A DNA stretch of 64,000 nucleotides from Desulfurobacterium indicum (GCF_001968985.1 NZ_MOEN01000004.1:1-64000), one strand, 5' to 3'. Positions 15,704-26,203 are shown, counted from the stretch's first letter. Notes: a model not told the origin generated them from the letters alone. Numbers and translations: made by a program.

Positions 15704-16497
15704 CAGTAAGAGTACTCCTCATCTGGAAATACACCTCTTTTAACTTCTGACACATAAGTTTCAACAGCATTTCTAATCTCTTTTCCGATTTCAGCGTATC
15801 GCTTGACAAACTTAGGCTTAAATTTATCAAACATTCCTATCATGTCATGGAAAACCAGAACCTGCCCATCACACTCTTTTCCAGCGCCAATACCAATGGT
15901 CGGAATGGAAACCATTTCTGTTATCTCTTTTGCAAGATCTGAAGGAATTTTTTCAAGAACAATCGCAAAAGCTCCTGCTTTTTCAACAGCTTTAGCGTCT
16001 TCTATTAACTTTTCTCTCTCTTCTCCCTTCCCTCTTAACACGTAACCACCATAAACGTTAACGCTCTGAGGCTGAAGTCCTATATGACCACAAACGGGAA
16101 TTCCTGCATTAACAAGTGCCCTGATTGTCTCTTCTTGCTCCACTCCACCTTCTATCTTAACCGCATCACATCCAGTCTCTTTTAAAGCCCTTCCAGCATT
16201 CAAAATAGCATCTCTCTTACCAGTTTGATAGGAAAGAAAAGGCATGTCAAAAATTATCATTGCCCTTTTTCTTGCCCTGACAACAGCTTTTGTATGGTGA
16301 ATCATCTCTTCCATGGTTACTGGAATCGTTGAATCATAGCCAAGCATCACCATACCAAGAGAATCACCTACAAGGATAACATCAACACCTGCACTATCAA
16401 GTATTAAAGCAGAAGTGTAATCATAAGCGGTAAGCATAGTAATCTTTTCACCGTTCCTTTTCATTTCAAGCAATGTTTTTGTCGTAACTTTTTTCAT
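15703..16497 (-). CDS. panB: 3-methyl-2-oxobutanoate hydroxymethyltransferase
   Basis: Makes ketopantoate from alpha-ketoisovalerate and methylene-tetrahydrofolate, the first step of pantothenate synthesis. 264 residues, the normal length. Family stretches: ITMLTAYDY near 19, VDVILVGDSLGMVMLGYDSTIPVTMEEM (about 38-65) with metal-binding D46, GHIGLQPQSV near 136, and VLEKIPSDLA near 180. The stop overlaps the start of the ABC ATPase gene. Functionally linked to coaX at 4.1 kb. Confidence 0.95.
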   Translation of the reverse strand: MKKVTTKTLLEMKRNGEKITMLTAYDYTSALILDSAGVDVILVGDSLGMVMLGYDSTIPVTMEEMIHHTKAVVRARKRAMIIFDMPFLSYQTGKRDAILNAGRALKETGCDAVKIEGGVEQEETIRALVNAGIPVCGHIGLQPQSVNVYGGYVLRGKGEEREKLIEDAKAVEKAGAFAIVLEKIPSDLAKEITEMVSIPTIGIGAGKECDGQVLVFHDMIGMFDKFKPKFVKRYAEIGKEIRNAVETYVSEVKRGVFPDEEYSY

Positions 16498-16527
16498 TAC
16501 TACCTCCAGTTCATGTTTAATCTATTC

Positions 16528-16563
16528 TACAAAATAAAAAAAGGGGGCTAAAAAGCCCCCTTT
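16528..16563 (-). terminator. Terminator after aclA
   Basis: AAAGGGGGCT, AAAA loop, AGCCCCCTTT (16540-16563), followed on the minus strand by a T-rich tract. It ends the aclBA transcript and insulates panB. Confidence 0.82.
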
Positions 16564-16583
16564 CAAGTTAGCTAAAACAGTTG

Positions 16584-18434
16584 TTATAGACCTTCAGGTC
16601 TCTTAACATCATAGAGAACATCATCCATAGGATGCCTGTATAAAGGCATCGCAAGTCTCTTCTCGTCAAGAATGTGGCCTATAAATCCGATAGACCTCCC
16701 AAGAACAAAGAACGCGTTAAACGCACCTGCATTGATAAGCTCGTCAATTTCAGAATCCGAATATCCGAGATTTCTGAACATATCAACAAGAAGAACTCCT
16801 ATTGTTCCGTCAACATTAAGGATAAGGTTTTCTTTCTTGGCAGTCGTAACCTTTTCTACTTCAAGAGCATAATCTAAAAGCTCCGTTGATGGGAAGTTTT
16901 CCTTTGCAAAGTTTTTGAGAAGTTCAACCCTCTTGTCAGGGTTCTTTGTTGACTTAATTCTGTGTCCAATACCAGGGATAGGAATCTTCTCAACATTCTT
17001 CATGTAGTCAACAAACTCAAATGGATCCATGCCCTGCTCTTTTGCAAATTTAAAGTATTTAGCAGCTCCATCAATAGCACCACCAAACCTCGGTCCTATA
17101 GTAAGAATACCGGTTGCAAGAGCTGACATAAGATCTTTTCCTGCTCTTGCAGTAACTTTAGCGTTGTGAGCACCAGAAACACAAGGGCCATGGTCAGCTA
17201 CAACTTTAATAACCATATCTATAAACTTAGAAGCCCAGTCAGGGAACTTTCTTTTAAACCAGAGAAGACCAATAACATCGGCAATTGAGAAATCTCTTTC
17301 AATAACTTCTGAAATCGGAAGTCCGCAGTATGTTGCCTCTTCACCTCTATCGTCAGATATAGTGCAGATAAAGTTGGTAGGCTTTCTAACTTTCCCGGCT
17401 TTAACAAGTTTAGCGTAATCTTCAGGAAGTTCCGGAACTTCAGGCTCTTCAATCTCGCCAATTACGCCTTTTGCTCTAAGATCTTCGTAAACGCTTCTTA
17501 TAATGTCCGGAAACTCATCAAAAGAGTTAGGAACAAGCGCGCCTGCAGCCCTTAAAGCAGCATTCTTAGCGTCTGCTGTTTCTCTATCAGCACCGGCCTT
17601 TGCACCTGCATGACCAAACTGAACTTCTCCGGCAAAGTGCTTTGAAATTGTTCCAATACACCATGCAATAAGAGGTTTTGTAATAAGACCATCTTTTAGA
17701 GCTTCAACAACTCTATATTCAAGGTCTCCGCCAAGTTCCCCAAGCATAATCATGAATTTAACCTGAGGGTTTTTCTGGAATCTGAGAAGATGATCAAGGA
17801 AATCAGAACCAGGAAATCTATCACCACCGATAGCTATACCTTCAACAATACCATCAGCATTTCTGGCGATCACGTTAGAAAGCTCGTTAAACAAACCACC
17901 GGAACGGGTAACAAGGCCAACAGAACCGGGTCTATGAAGTTTTGACTTAACAATGTTTTCAATTGTTCCACCTGCGTTACCAATTCTAAAAGCTCCAGCG
18001 GCAATACCACCAACAGTAGCAGGACCGATAATCACTTTTCCTGCTTTTTTCGCTTTCAGAGCCATATCTCTTGCAAATCTTTCAGGAATACCTTCTGCCG
18101 TGATAGCTATTGTTTTGATTGTAGGGATATTGATAGCTTCAATTGTAACGTTATAAGCAGTTCTAAAAGATGCAAAGTTAACCAGAACATCAGCCTCAGG
18201 ATGCTTTTCTGCAGCTTCTGCCGTTGATTTATAAATAGGTATCATAATCTCTTTTGTGCCATGGAAAAACTTTTCAAACTTCCTGTTCTGAGTCGGAGCA
18301 ACAATCGCAACAATGCTTGGGCTTCTTCCAACAATAAAATCGTAATCGAGCATTCTTTGAATAGCATTTCTGTTCAAGTTCCAGAAAATAGCCTTCGTAT
18401 TTCTATCAAAAAGAATGTAATCGGGTCTTGCCAT
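16584..18434 (-). CDS. aclA: ATP-citrate lyase, large (citrate-synthase-like) subunit
   Basis: 616 residues from ATG 18434 (AGGAGGG about eight bases upstream). With AclB it cleaves citrate to acetyl-CoA and oxaloacetate using ATP and CoA, a key step of the reductive TCA cycle. The N-terminal half is a succinyl-CoA-synthetase-alpha-like fold with phospho-histidine H275 in FGHAGAKAG; the C-terminal half is the citrate-synthase-like domain (CVSGAHNAKVTARAG, RFGGAIDGAAKYF, IPGIGHRIKS). In Chlorobium the same large subunit is called AclA. This one-enzyme route distinguishes the organism from Aquificota that use citryl-CoA synthetase plus lyase. Confidence 0.93.
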   Translation of the reverse strand: MARPDYILFDRNTKAIFWNLNRNAIQRMLDYDFIVGRSPSIVAIVAPTQNRKFEKFFHGTKEIMIPIYKSTAEAAEKHPEADVLVNFASFRTAYNVTIEAINIPTIKTIAITAEGIPERFARDMALKAKKAGKVIIGPATVGGIAAGAFRIGNAGGTIENIVKSKLHRPGSVGLVTRSGGLFNELSNVIARNADGIVEGIAIGGDRFPGSDFLDHLLRFQKNPQVKFMIMLGELGGDLEYRVVEALKDGLITKPLIAWCIGTISKHFAGEVQFGHAGAKAGADRETADAKNAALRAAGALVPNSFDEFPDIIRSVYEDLRAKGVIGEIEEPEVPELPEDYAKLVKAGKVRKPTNFICTISDDRGEEATYCGLPISEVIERDFSIADVIGLLWFKRKFPDWASKFIDMVIKVVADHGPCVSGAHNAKVTARAGKDLMSALATGILTIGPRFGGAIDGAAKYFKFAKEQGMDPFEFVDYMKNVEKIPIPGIGHRIKSTKNPDKRVELLKNFAKENFPSTELLDYALEVEKVTTAKKENLILNVDGTIGVLLVDMFRNLGYSDSEIDELINAGAFNAFFVLGRSIGFIGHILDEKRLAMPLYRHPMDDVLYDVKRPEGL

Positions 18435-18447
18435 TCTCAATCCCTCC

Positions 18448-19743
18448 TTATTTATTGTCACTTAAAGCTTTGCTGACTATTGCTGTGATGTGAGTTTCGG
18501 GTCCGTAAACTTCTATCGGAAGACCAAGACTCTCAGCAGCTTCCTTTATCTGCTTAAGTCCAAGTTCATAGTTTGGACCACCACGTCTAACATAAATTTT
18601 AACACCTATTTCCTTGAGCTTGTCTGCATACTCTTTCATAGCATCGATAATTCCAGCAAACGTTTTGGCAACGTCTGTAAAGTTAGCGATAGCACCACCT
18701 ATGATGAGGATCTTAGGTCTTCCCTGAGGATCTTTGCTTCTTGTCATAAGATCAAAAACAGTTTTAACATATTCTCTTGTTTCTGCCCTTGAAGGGTTAC
18801 CTGAATACTCACCGTAGTTGGCAAGTTCATCAACATAGCCAAGGTCTGCAATCGTGTCGGCGTAAACAACAGAAGCACCACCACCCGCAACTAGTGTCCA
18901 GATTCTACCTTCAGGGTTGAGAATTGTCAGTTTAAGAGAAGCACCTGACTTTTCGTCCATATCTTTAATATATTTTTCTTCAGGTGTAAGCTCTCTACCG
19001 AATCCGCTCGGAAATTCTATTTCTCCCCACTTTCTTCCAACCACAAACTGAGCCGTATCATCAAGCCTTGCAACAAAATCAAGAGGATAAACCTGATTTC
19101 CTGTCATAGCAAGAGGGTTGATTTCAAGGTAGGTAAAGTGAAGGTCTTTAAAGAAGTTGTAGAGTTTTTGAACAAAGTTTGCATATTTATCTTTGTCCTT
19201 TATCTCGGCAGGAACATTTTCCCTTATAAGTTTTTTAATCTCTTCATCAGCTGCAAGTGCAGGAATGAAAACTTCCTTAACCTTATCCCAGTTTTCTTCA
19301 ACATCAATACCACCAAAAGCAGACATAAAAATCTTGTCCCCTTCCCTCTCCATTGTCATCGCAATGTAATACTCCTCATCGTGAGGAACAAAAGGTTCAA
19401 CGATAAAGTGTGTCAGGTAACCTGTCTGCCCTTTAATCGTAACAGGCTCAGACATCTTTTCCTTTATCCACTTTTTAACATCTTCCCACTTAACATCACC
19501 AGGCTTTTCTATCTTGTAAAGAACAAGACCGAGCTTTCCTCTCTTACCAAAAAGCATATCAGGCTTTGCAACGAGAGGCATGTGAAGAAGCCACGGATGA
19601 CGTTCAGGAAGTTTATCAAGGTCTGTCTCCGGCGTTATAAGAACAGATTTGAAATCGTATTTAAAATCACCGTCAAAATATTCAGACCAGTGGTTGAAAA
19701 GCATTTTTTTGGCATCGTACTCTCTGATTGCTCTCTGTGCCAT
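18448..19743 (-). CDS. aclB: ATP-citrate lyase, small (ATP-grasp) subunit
   Basis: 431 residues, with AAGGAGG before the ATG. The N-terminus AIREYDAKKMLFNHW and the ATP-grasp/CoA-ligase part (VAKPDMLFGKRGKLGLV, FTYLEINPLAM) match the succinyl-CoA synthetase beta-like subunit of ACL; the C-terminal CoA-binding region has GGGASVVYADTIADLG and ILIIGGAIANFTDVAKTF. It lies 13 bases ahead of aclA. A hairpin terminator stands just 36 bases before its start codon, so it needs read-through from idh or a promoter I cannot place. Confidence 0.93.
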   Translation of the reverse strand: MAQRAIREYDAKKMLFNHWSEYFDGDFKYDFKSVLITPETDLDKLPERHPWLLHMPLVAKPDMLFGKRGKLGLVLYKIEKPGDVKWEDVKKWIKEKMSEPVTIKGQTGYLTHFIVEPFVPHDEEYYIAMTMEREGDKIFMSAFGGIDVEENWDKVKEVFIPALAADEEIKKLIRENVPAEIKDKDKYANFVQKLYNFFKDLHFTYLEINPLAMTGNQVYPLDFVARLDDTAQFVVGRKWGEIEFPSGFGRELTPEEKYIKDMDEKSGASLKLTILNPEGRIWTLVAGGGASVVYADTIADLGYVDELANYGEYSGNPSRAETREYVKTVFDLMTRSKDPQGRPKILIIGGAIANFTDVAKTFAGIIDAMKEYADKLKEIGVKIYVRRGGPNYELGLKQIKEAAESLGLPIEVYGPETHITAIVSKALSDNK

Positions 19744-19769
19744 CTATTTCCTCCTTAGCAGGTTGAAAT

Positions 19770-19800
19770 TTTTAAAAAAGCACGGCTTTAAAGCCGTGCC
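19770..19800 (-). terminator. Terminator (or attenuator) between idh and aclB
   Basis: GCACGGCTTTAAAGCCGTGC (19780-19799) is a near-perfect self-complementary stem, followed on the minus strand by a T6 run. It sits between the idh stop (19809) and the aclB ribosome binding site, in a gap of only 65 bases. Confidence 0.82.
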
Positions 19801-19808
19801 AGAAAACA

Positions 19809-22019
19809 TTAAATAGAGTCAATAATGTCATTAAAGGTTTTACTTGGCCTCATAGCCGCTTCTGCTTTTTCATCGTCAGGAAGATAGTAACCGCCGATAT
19901 CCTTTGGTGAACCTTCTGTTGCCCTTATTTCTTCAAGAATCTTCTCCTCGTTTTCTTTAAGAGCTTTAGCTATCGGGGCAAATTTCTCAGCAAGCTCCTT
20001 ATCTTCCGTCTGATTTGCAAGAGCTTCAGCCCAATAAAGTGCAAGGTAGAAGTGGCTTCCTCTTGTATCAAGCTCACCAACCTTTCTCTTAGGCGTTCTG
20101 TCATTTTCAAGATACTTACCTACAGCTTCAGAAAGTGTTTCGGCAAGAATCTTAATCTTTTCATTACCAGCTTGTTTGTAAGCAAGCTTAAGAGACTCAA
20201 CAAATGCAAGGTATTCACCAAGAGAATCCCATCTTAAGTGCCCTTCCTTAACAAACTGCTGAACGTGCTTGGGCGCCGAACCGCCTGCACCTGTTTCAAA
20301 CACGCCGCCACCGTTAATAAGTGGCACTATTGAAAGACTTCTTGCGCTTGTTCCAACTTCAATAATCGGGAACAGGTCTGTAAGGTAGTCTCTGAGAACG
20401 TTTCCTGTAACGGCAATTGTATTAAGTCCCTGTCTAAATCTCTTGAGCGTGTATTTCATAGCTTCTGGCGGAGCCATTATATGCCATTCTATATCTGTAA
20501 GGTCGTACTTTTTAAGTTCTTCATTTACCTTTCTGATAAGCTCTCTGTCGTGAGCTCTGTAAGCGTCAAGCCAGAATACAATAGGCTCTCCACTCTCTCT
20601 GGCTCTATTTACGGCAAGTTTAACCCAATCTTCAATGGCTATCTTCTTTGTAACGCAGCTTCTGTAAATGTCGCCTGCGTTAACTTCATGATCAAGAAGG
20701 ACGTTTCCGTCCTCATCAACAACTCTCATAATACCGTCAGCCGGAGGGAAGAATGTTTTGTCGTGACTACCGTATTCTTCAGCCTTCATTGCCATAAGAC
20801 CCACGTTTGCAACGCTTCCGATGGTCCTGGGATCAAATTGACCGTTAAGCTTAATGTCGTCAACAATTTCCCTGTACATTGTTGCGTAGCTTCTATCCGG
20901 AACTGTAATAACACAGTCATCTACTTCACCTGAAGGACCCCAACCCTGAATACCATTTTTGATAACAGCAGGAATAGAGGCATCGATAATAACGTCGTTA
21001 GGTCTATGGAGGTTTGTTATTCCCTTATCAGAATCAACCATGTAAAGCCTTGGCTGTTTAGCGTAAATCTCTTCTATTTTCTTCTTAATAGCTTCCTGCT
21101 TTTCTTCCGGAAGTTTGGAAAGTTTCTTCTCAAGGTCAACAAGTCCGTTGTTAGGGTTGAAACCTATCTCTTCAAGTTCTTTACCGAACTCTTCAAAAAG
21201 CTCCTTAAAGTAAACCCTAATTGCATCACCAAACATCACAGGGTCAGAAATTTTCATCATTGTGGCTTTCACGTGAAGTGAGAAGAGAATATCGTTATAT
21301 TTAGCATCTTCAAGCACTTCTGAGTAAAACTCTCTAAGCTTTTCTCTATTCATGTAAGTAGCATCAACAACATCACCTTCACCAAGCTCTATTTCTTTCA
21401 TAACGGTAACGTTGCCGTTTTTATCAACAAATTCGTATCTTATTTTTGTATCTTTTTTAAGCGTAACTGATTTCTCATTTTCGTAGAAGTCTCCACCCTT
21501 CATGTGAGCAACATAACTTTTTGAATTTTCAGGAACAGGCTTCATCCAGTTACGCTTCTCAGCCACTTTTCTCGCATAATCCTTAACAGGCTTTGCAATC
21601 CTTCTGTCTGAGTTACCCTGTCTGAGGACTGGATTAACAACACTACCAAGACACTTTGCATAAACCTCTCTTACTTTTTTCTCTTCTTCTGTTTTCGGAT
21701 CTTCGGGGAAGTCCGGAATATCATAACCCTTTGCTTGGAGCTCTTTTATGGCATCAACAAGCTGTGGAATTGAAGCTGAAATATTTGGAAGCTTCATGAT
21801 ATTAGCTTCCGGTTTCCATACAAGCTCACCAAGATAAGCAAGATCATCGGGTGCTTTCCCCCATGCAGCGAGAACCCTTCCGCCGAGAGAAATATCTCTC
21901 AGCTCAATCTTTACACCGGCATCTTTTGTAAAAGCCCTGACAATTGGAAGCAGGGAATAAGTTGCAAGTGCCGGCGCCTCGTCAACTTTTGTCCAGACAA
22001 TGGTAGCCTTTTTAGCCAT
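19809..22019 (-). CDS. idh: Monomeric NADP-dependent isocitrate dehydrogenase
   Basis: 736 residues, the length of the monomeric (type II) IDH family, with no relation to the 420-residue dimeric kind. Family stretches: IVWTKVDEAPALATYSLLPI at the N-terminus, NPVLRQGNSDRR near 128-139, SLHVKATMMKISDPVMFG near 247-264, and GTSARSLSIVPLINGGGVFETGAGGSAPKHVQQ near 562-594. In a reductive TCA cycle it would carboxylate 2-oxoglutarate with NADPH. It lies upstream of aclBA, with a good sigma70-type promoter and SD (TAGGAGGAAGGAG). Confidence 0.95.
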   Translation of the reverse strand: MAKKATIVWTKVDEAPALATYSLLPIVRAFTKDAGVKIELRDISLGGRVLAAWGKAPDDLAYLGELVWKPEANIMKLPNISASIPQLVDAIKELQAKGYDIPDFPEDPKTEEEKKVREVYAKCLGSVVNPVLRQGNSDRRIAKPVKDYARKVAEKRNWMKPVPENSKSYVAHMKGGDFYENEKSVTLKKDTKIRYEFVDKNGNVTVMKEIELGEGDVVDATYMNREKLREFYSEVLEDAKYNDILFSLHVKATMMKISDPVMFGDAIRVYFKELFEEFGKELEEIGFNPNNGLVDLEKKLSKLPEEKQEAIKKKIEEIYAKQPRLYMVDSDKGITNLHRPNDVIIDASIPAVIKNGIQGWGPSGEVDDCVITVPDRSYATMYREIVDDIKLNGQFDPRTIGSVANVGLMAMKAEEYGSHDKTFFPPADGIMRVVDEDGNVLLDHEVNAGDIYRSCVTKKIAIEDWVKLAVNRARESGEPIVFWLDAYRAHDRELIRKVNEELKKYDLTDIEWHIMAPPEAMKYTLKRFRQGLNTIAVTGNVLRDYLTDLFPIIEVGTSARSLSIVPLINGGGVFETGAGGSAPKHVQQFVKEGHLRWDSLGEYLAFVESLKLAYKQAGNEKIKILAETLSEAVGKYLENDRTPKRKVGELDTRGSHFYLALYWAEALANQTEDKELAEKFAPIAKALKENEEKILEEIRATEGSPKDIGGYYLPDDEKAEAAMRPSKTFNDIIDSI

Positions 22020-22107
22020 AGTCTCCTTCCTCCTAAAGAATTTTATTCTATTACTGAAAGTTTCATTGCATTCCCATCGTATAAAGGCCTAAATTAAAGC
22101 TTGAGAA

Positions 22108-22136
22108 ATTATATGATTTTTACAAAATTTTTACAA
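22108..22136 (-). promoter_or_regulatory. Predicted promoter of idh
   Basis: On the minus strand: TTGTAA (22131-22136), a 17-base spacer, TATAAT (22108-22113, perfect). The start would lie about 80 bases before the idh ATG. An 18-bp motif shared with the nfnA upstream region covers 22118-22135. Confidence 0.58.
22118..22135 (-). promoter_or_regulatory. 18-bp motif shared by idh and nfnA, copy 1
   Basis: Plus strand TTTTACAAAATTTTTACA; as read toward idh it is TGTAAAAATTTTGTAAAA, two tandem GTAAAA units. Identical to 24812-24829 upstream of nfnA, in the same orientation relative to the gene. It covers the spacer and most of the -35 of the predicted idh promoter. Confidence 0.5.
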
Positions 22137-22191
22137 GTTTTTAACAGAAACAACTAAAGCTTTGGCATACAAAGGATAAATGGAGGGTGGA

Positions 22192-22509
22192 ATGTCCGTT
22201 TTAGTTGAATTCGCCATGTTCCCGACAGATAAAGGCGAAAGTGTAAGCAAATATGTAAGCAGGATTATAAAAATGATTGACAAATCAGGAGTAGACTACA
22301 AACTAACTCCTATGGGTACCGTGTTTGAAACAGATACAATAGAAGAAGCCCTGGAGATAATTAAAAAAGCTTATGAAGAACTTGAGCCTGACTGCAACAG
22401 AGTCTATTCAACTGTTAAGTTTGACATCAGAAAGGGAAGAAAAAACAGAATGAAACAGAAACTAGAATCTGTCGAAAAGAGAATAGGAAAGGAGATTAAG
22501 AAAATTTAA
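22192..22509 (+). CDS. MTH1187/YkoF-type thiamine-binding protein (DUF77)
   Basis: About 105 residues from ATG 22192 (GGAGG four bases upstream; the frame opens at 22180). The pattern VLVEFAMFPTDKGESVSKYV...SGVDYKLTPMGTVFETDTIEEAL is typical of the small MTH1187 family, a ferredoxin-like fold that forms dimers or tetramers and binds thiamine or related ligands. No transporter or thiamine gene is adjacent. A bidirectional terminator follows. Confidence 0.82.
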   Translation: MSVLVEFAMFPTDKGESVSKYVSRIIKMIDKSGVDYKLTPMGTVFETDTIEEALEIIKKAYEELEPDCNRVYSTVKFDIRKGRKNRMKQKLESVEKRIGKEIKKI

Positions 22510-22532
22510 AAAGCGGGGATGACCCCGCTTTT
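22509..22532. terminator. Bidirectional terminator between the DUF77 gene and nfnB
   Basis: AAAAGCGGGG, ATGA loop, CCCCGCTTTT: a perfect 10-bp stem with A/T flanks on both sides, between two convergent genes whose stop codons flank it within two bases. Confidence 0.87.
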
Positions 22533-22533
22533 A

Positions 22534-23931
<1,398 letters not shown>

Positions 23932-24777
23932 TTACTCCCTTCCGCAACCGCAGTGTTTTTTCTGAAATTCTTTTAAAGCTTCACCTTCTAATGACTTAAA
24001 CATGCGAAGTCTGTTCATAAGCTCATCAAAATCAACCCGATGAGCATCAAACTCAGGACCGTCAACACACGCAAACTTAATTTCTCCGCCAACTGTAACA
24101 CGGCAAGCCCCGCACATACCAGTGCCATCAACCATTATAGGGTTAAGAGAAGCTACCGTAGGTATGTTGTATTTCTTCGTTAACCCGGCAACCGCTTTCA
24201 TCATTGGCACAGGGCCAGCGGTTATAACCATATCTATTTTTTCACCTTCATCTATTAATTTCTGAATTCCATCAGTAACAAGTCCTTTCATTCCATAAGA
24301 GCCATCATTGGTCGTAACAATTACTCTGTCAGAAATGGCTTTCATCTTATCTTCCCAGAAGATGAGGTCCTTGCTTCTAAAGCCCATAACTGTCGTAATT
24401 CTGTTTCCAGCCTCTTTTACACCCTGAGCTATATGATGAATAGGTGCAAGACCCAATCCTCCACCAACGCAAACAACATGTCCCCATTTTTCAATATGAG
24501 TTGGCTTTCCAAGAGGACCTACAACATCAGGAATGACGTGTCCTTCCTCAAAACAGGACAGATGAAAAGTTGTCTTACCTACTCTTTGAACCATAAGAGT
24601 AATCGTTCCTTCTTCAGGATCTTTTTCTGCAATTGTCAAAGGAATTCTCTCCCCTTTCCTGGAAATCCTTACAATGACAAACTGACCCGGTTTTGCCTTC
24701 CTGGCTATGTCCGGTGCTTCAATAACAAACTCGTCAACATTCTCAGCAAGCTCCTGTTTCCTGACTATTTTGTACAT
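23932..24777 (-). CDS. nfnA: NfnA / SudB small subunit (FAD, [2Fe-2S])
   Basis: 281 residues. N-terminal FAD-binding barrel with RIPLTIAEKD (flavin contact), a nucleotide-binding part with GGGLGLAPIHHI near 105-117 and VITAGPVPMM, and a C-terminal [2Fe-2S] site from GTGMCGACRV, then C of FACVDGPEFDAH. The extreme C-terminus has KKHCGCGRE. The order matches the small subunit of Nfn and dihydroorotate-dehydrogenase electron-transfer subunits; the neighbour NfnB decides the call. Stop and start are separated by three bases. Confidence 0.88.
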   Translation of the reverse strand: MYKIVRKQELAENVDEFVIEAPDIARKAKPGQFVIVRISRKGERIPLTIAEKDPEEGTITLMVQRVGKTTFHLSCFEEGHVIPDVVGPLGKPTHIEKWGHVVCVGGGLGLAPIHHIAQGVKEAGNRITTVMGFRSKDLIFWEDKMKAISDRVIVTTNDGSYGMKGLVTDGIQKLIDEGEKIDMVITAGPVPMMKAVAGLTKKYNIPTVASLNPIMVDGTGMCGACRVTVGGEIKFACVDGPEFDAHRVDFDELMNRLRMFKSLEGEALKEFQKKHCGCGRE

Positions 24778-24810
24778 GTCCTCACCTCATTCCCTTAATT
24801 TTGTCTTAAA

Positions 24811-24840
24811 ATTTTACAAAATTTTTACATCTTTCACCAA
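24811..24840 (-). promoter_or_regulatory. Predicted promoter of nfnAB with the shared 18-bp motif (copy 2)
   Basis: On the minus strand: TTGGTG (24835-24840), 18 bases, TAAAAT (24811-24816). The 18-bp motif TTTTACAAAATTTTTACA (plus strand, 24812-24829) covers the spacer and -10 region and is identical to the one upstream of idh. Confidence 0.42.
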
Positions 24841-24843
24841 GCC

Positions 24844-26001
24844 TCATTTTAAATTAAAAAAGGAAAGAAGCCTGTTAAAATCATCCGAGGGATAAGATTC
24901 TACTATTTCACCAAGAATAGTTATCGCAAGCATAGCTTCGGCAACGACGGCTGCAGCAGGAACGGCACATATATCGGAACGTTCTATGGAAGCCTCATAG
25001 GGCTCAAGTGTCTTAAGATCAACACTCCTCAAAGGCTTGTAAAGTGTTGGGATAGGTTTCATCGCACATCTGACAACAACCGGCTCTCCGTTTGCCATTC
25101 CACCTTCTAATCCTCCTGCTCTGTTCGTTTCCCTGTAAAATCCTTTCTCCTTGGAATAAAATATCTCATCATGAACTCTGGAACCGGGCAATAAAGCACC
25201 TTTAAATCCGTAGCCTATCTCTACCCCTTTTATTGCCTGAATGCTCATCATTGCTCTTGCTATCTTTCCGTCAAGCCTTCTATCCCACTGAACGTATGTT
25301 CCGAGGCCAACAGGAACATTAACGGCAAAAACCTCAAAAATACCGCCAAGACTTTCTCCTTTTTCCCTCATATCATCTATGTAGTTTTTAAAAGTTTCTT
25401 CAAGAAGTTCATTTTTAACGGGAAGTCTTAATTCAGAACTTTCGGAATTTTCAAAACGCTCTTTGAGAGAGAGTTTTTCATAAAGTCTCACATCAACCTG
25501 TTTCTCTCCAATAGCAACAACATAACTTCCGATAAAAATTCCAAGATGTCTCAAGAGATCTTTACAAAGAGCACCGGCAGCTACTCTACCTGCCGTTTCT
25601 CTTGCACTTGAGCGTTCAAGAACATTTCGCACATCATCAAAACCATACTTAACAAAGCCTGTCAAATCTGCATGTCCGGGGCGAGGCTTTAAAACCTTCT
25701 TTTCTTCCGAAAGCTTCCCCGGTTCCGGTTTCATTATATCCATCCAGTTTTTATAATCCCTGTTCCAGACTGCCATTAAAATAGGGGAACCGAGAGTTTT
25801 ACCAAGTCTTACACCTGATAAAAATTCAACCTTATCTTTTTCTATTTTCATTCTGCCGCCACGACCGTAACCACCTTGTCTTCTGGCAAGTTCACTATTT
25901 ACAAAATCAAAATCAACAGGAAAATTCGCCGGAAAACCTTCTAAAAAAGCAAAAATACCTTTCCCATGAGACTCACCTGCCGTAAAAAACCTTAAAGCCA
26001 C
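24844..26001 (-). CDS. aroC: Chorismate synthase
   Basis: Makes chorismate from EPSP in the last step of the shikimate pathway, using reduced FMN. 385 residues. Signature stretches: TAGESHGKG at 7-15, GYGRGGRMKIEKD near 44-56, RPGHADLTGFVKYGFDDVRNVLERSSARETAGRVAAGA near 107-144, and GGLEGGMANGEPVV near 291-304. Chorismate feeds TrpD at 47 kb and the futalosine enzyme MqnA at 38 kb in this window. Single-gene unit divergent from the tRNA. Confidence 0.96.
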   Translation of the reverse strand: MALRFFTAGESHGKGIFAFLEGFPANFPVDFDFVNSELARRQGGYGRGGRMKIEKDKVEFLSGVRLGKTLGSPILMAVWNRDYKNWMDIMKPEPGKLSEEKKVLKPRPGHADLTGFVKYGFDDVRNVLERSSARETAGRVAAGALCKDLLRHLGIFIGSYVVAIGEKQVDVRLYEKLSLKERFENSESSELRLPVKNELLEETFKNYIDDMREKGESLGGIFEVFAVNVPVGLGTYVQWDRRLDGKIARAMMSIQAIKGVEIGYGFKGALLPGSRVHDEIFYSKEKGFYRETNRAGGLEGGMANGEPVVVRCAMKPIPTLYKPLRSVDLKTLEPYEASIERSDICAVPAAAVVAEAMLAITILGEIVESYPSDDFNRLLSFFNLK

Positions 26002-26053
26002 GCTACCTCCCGATAAAAAACTTTTTTCAAAATGGAATTATGTCAAATATAAC

Positions 26054-26082
26054 TTGAATTCTAAACCTTCATATCCTATCAT
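26054..26082 (+). promoter_or_regulatory. Predicted promoter of the tRNA-Gly/TonB-like unit
   Basis: TTGAAT (26054-26059), a 17-base spacer, TATCAT (26077-26082). The start would fall about 13 bases before the mature tRNA end. Confidence 0.52.
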
Positions 26083-26102
26083 TTCTAATTAAAGGTCCCA
26101 TT

Positions 26103-26178
26103 GCGGGCGTAGCTCAGCTGGCAGAGCATCAGCTTCCCAAGCTGAGGGTCGCGGGTTCAAATCCCGTCGCCCGCTCCA
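26103..26178 (+). tRNA. tRNA-Gly (anticodon CCC)
   Basis: A full cloverleaf: acceptor GCGGGCG pairs with CGCCCGC; D arm GCTCAG...GAGC; anticodon stem TCAGC/GCTGA closes the loop TTCCCAA, giving anticodon CCC; T arm CGGGTTCAAATCCCG. Discriminator T, with the CCA end encoded. 76 bases. The downstream protein start is only 25 bases away, so tRNA and mRNA probably share one transcript. Confidence 0.95.
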
Positions 26179-26203
26179 TAAACCATACCAGGCGGAAACC
26201 AAA

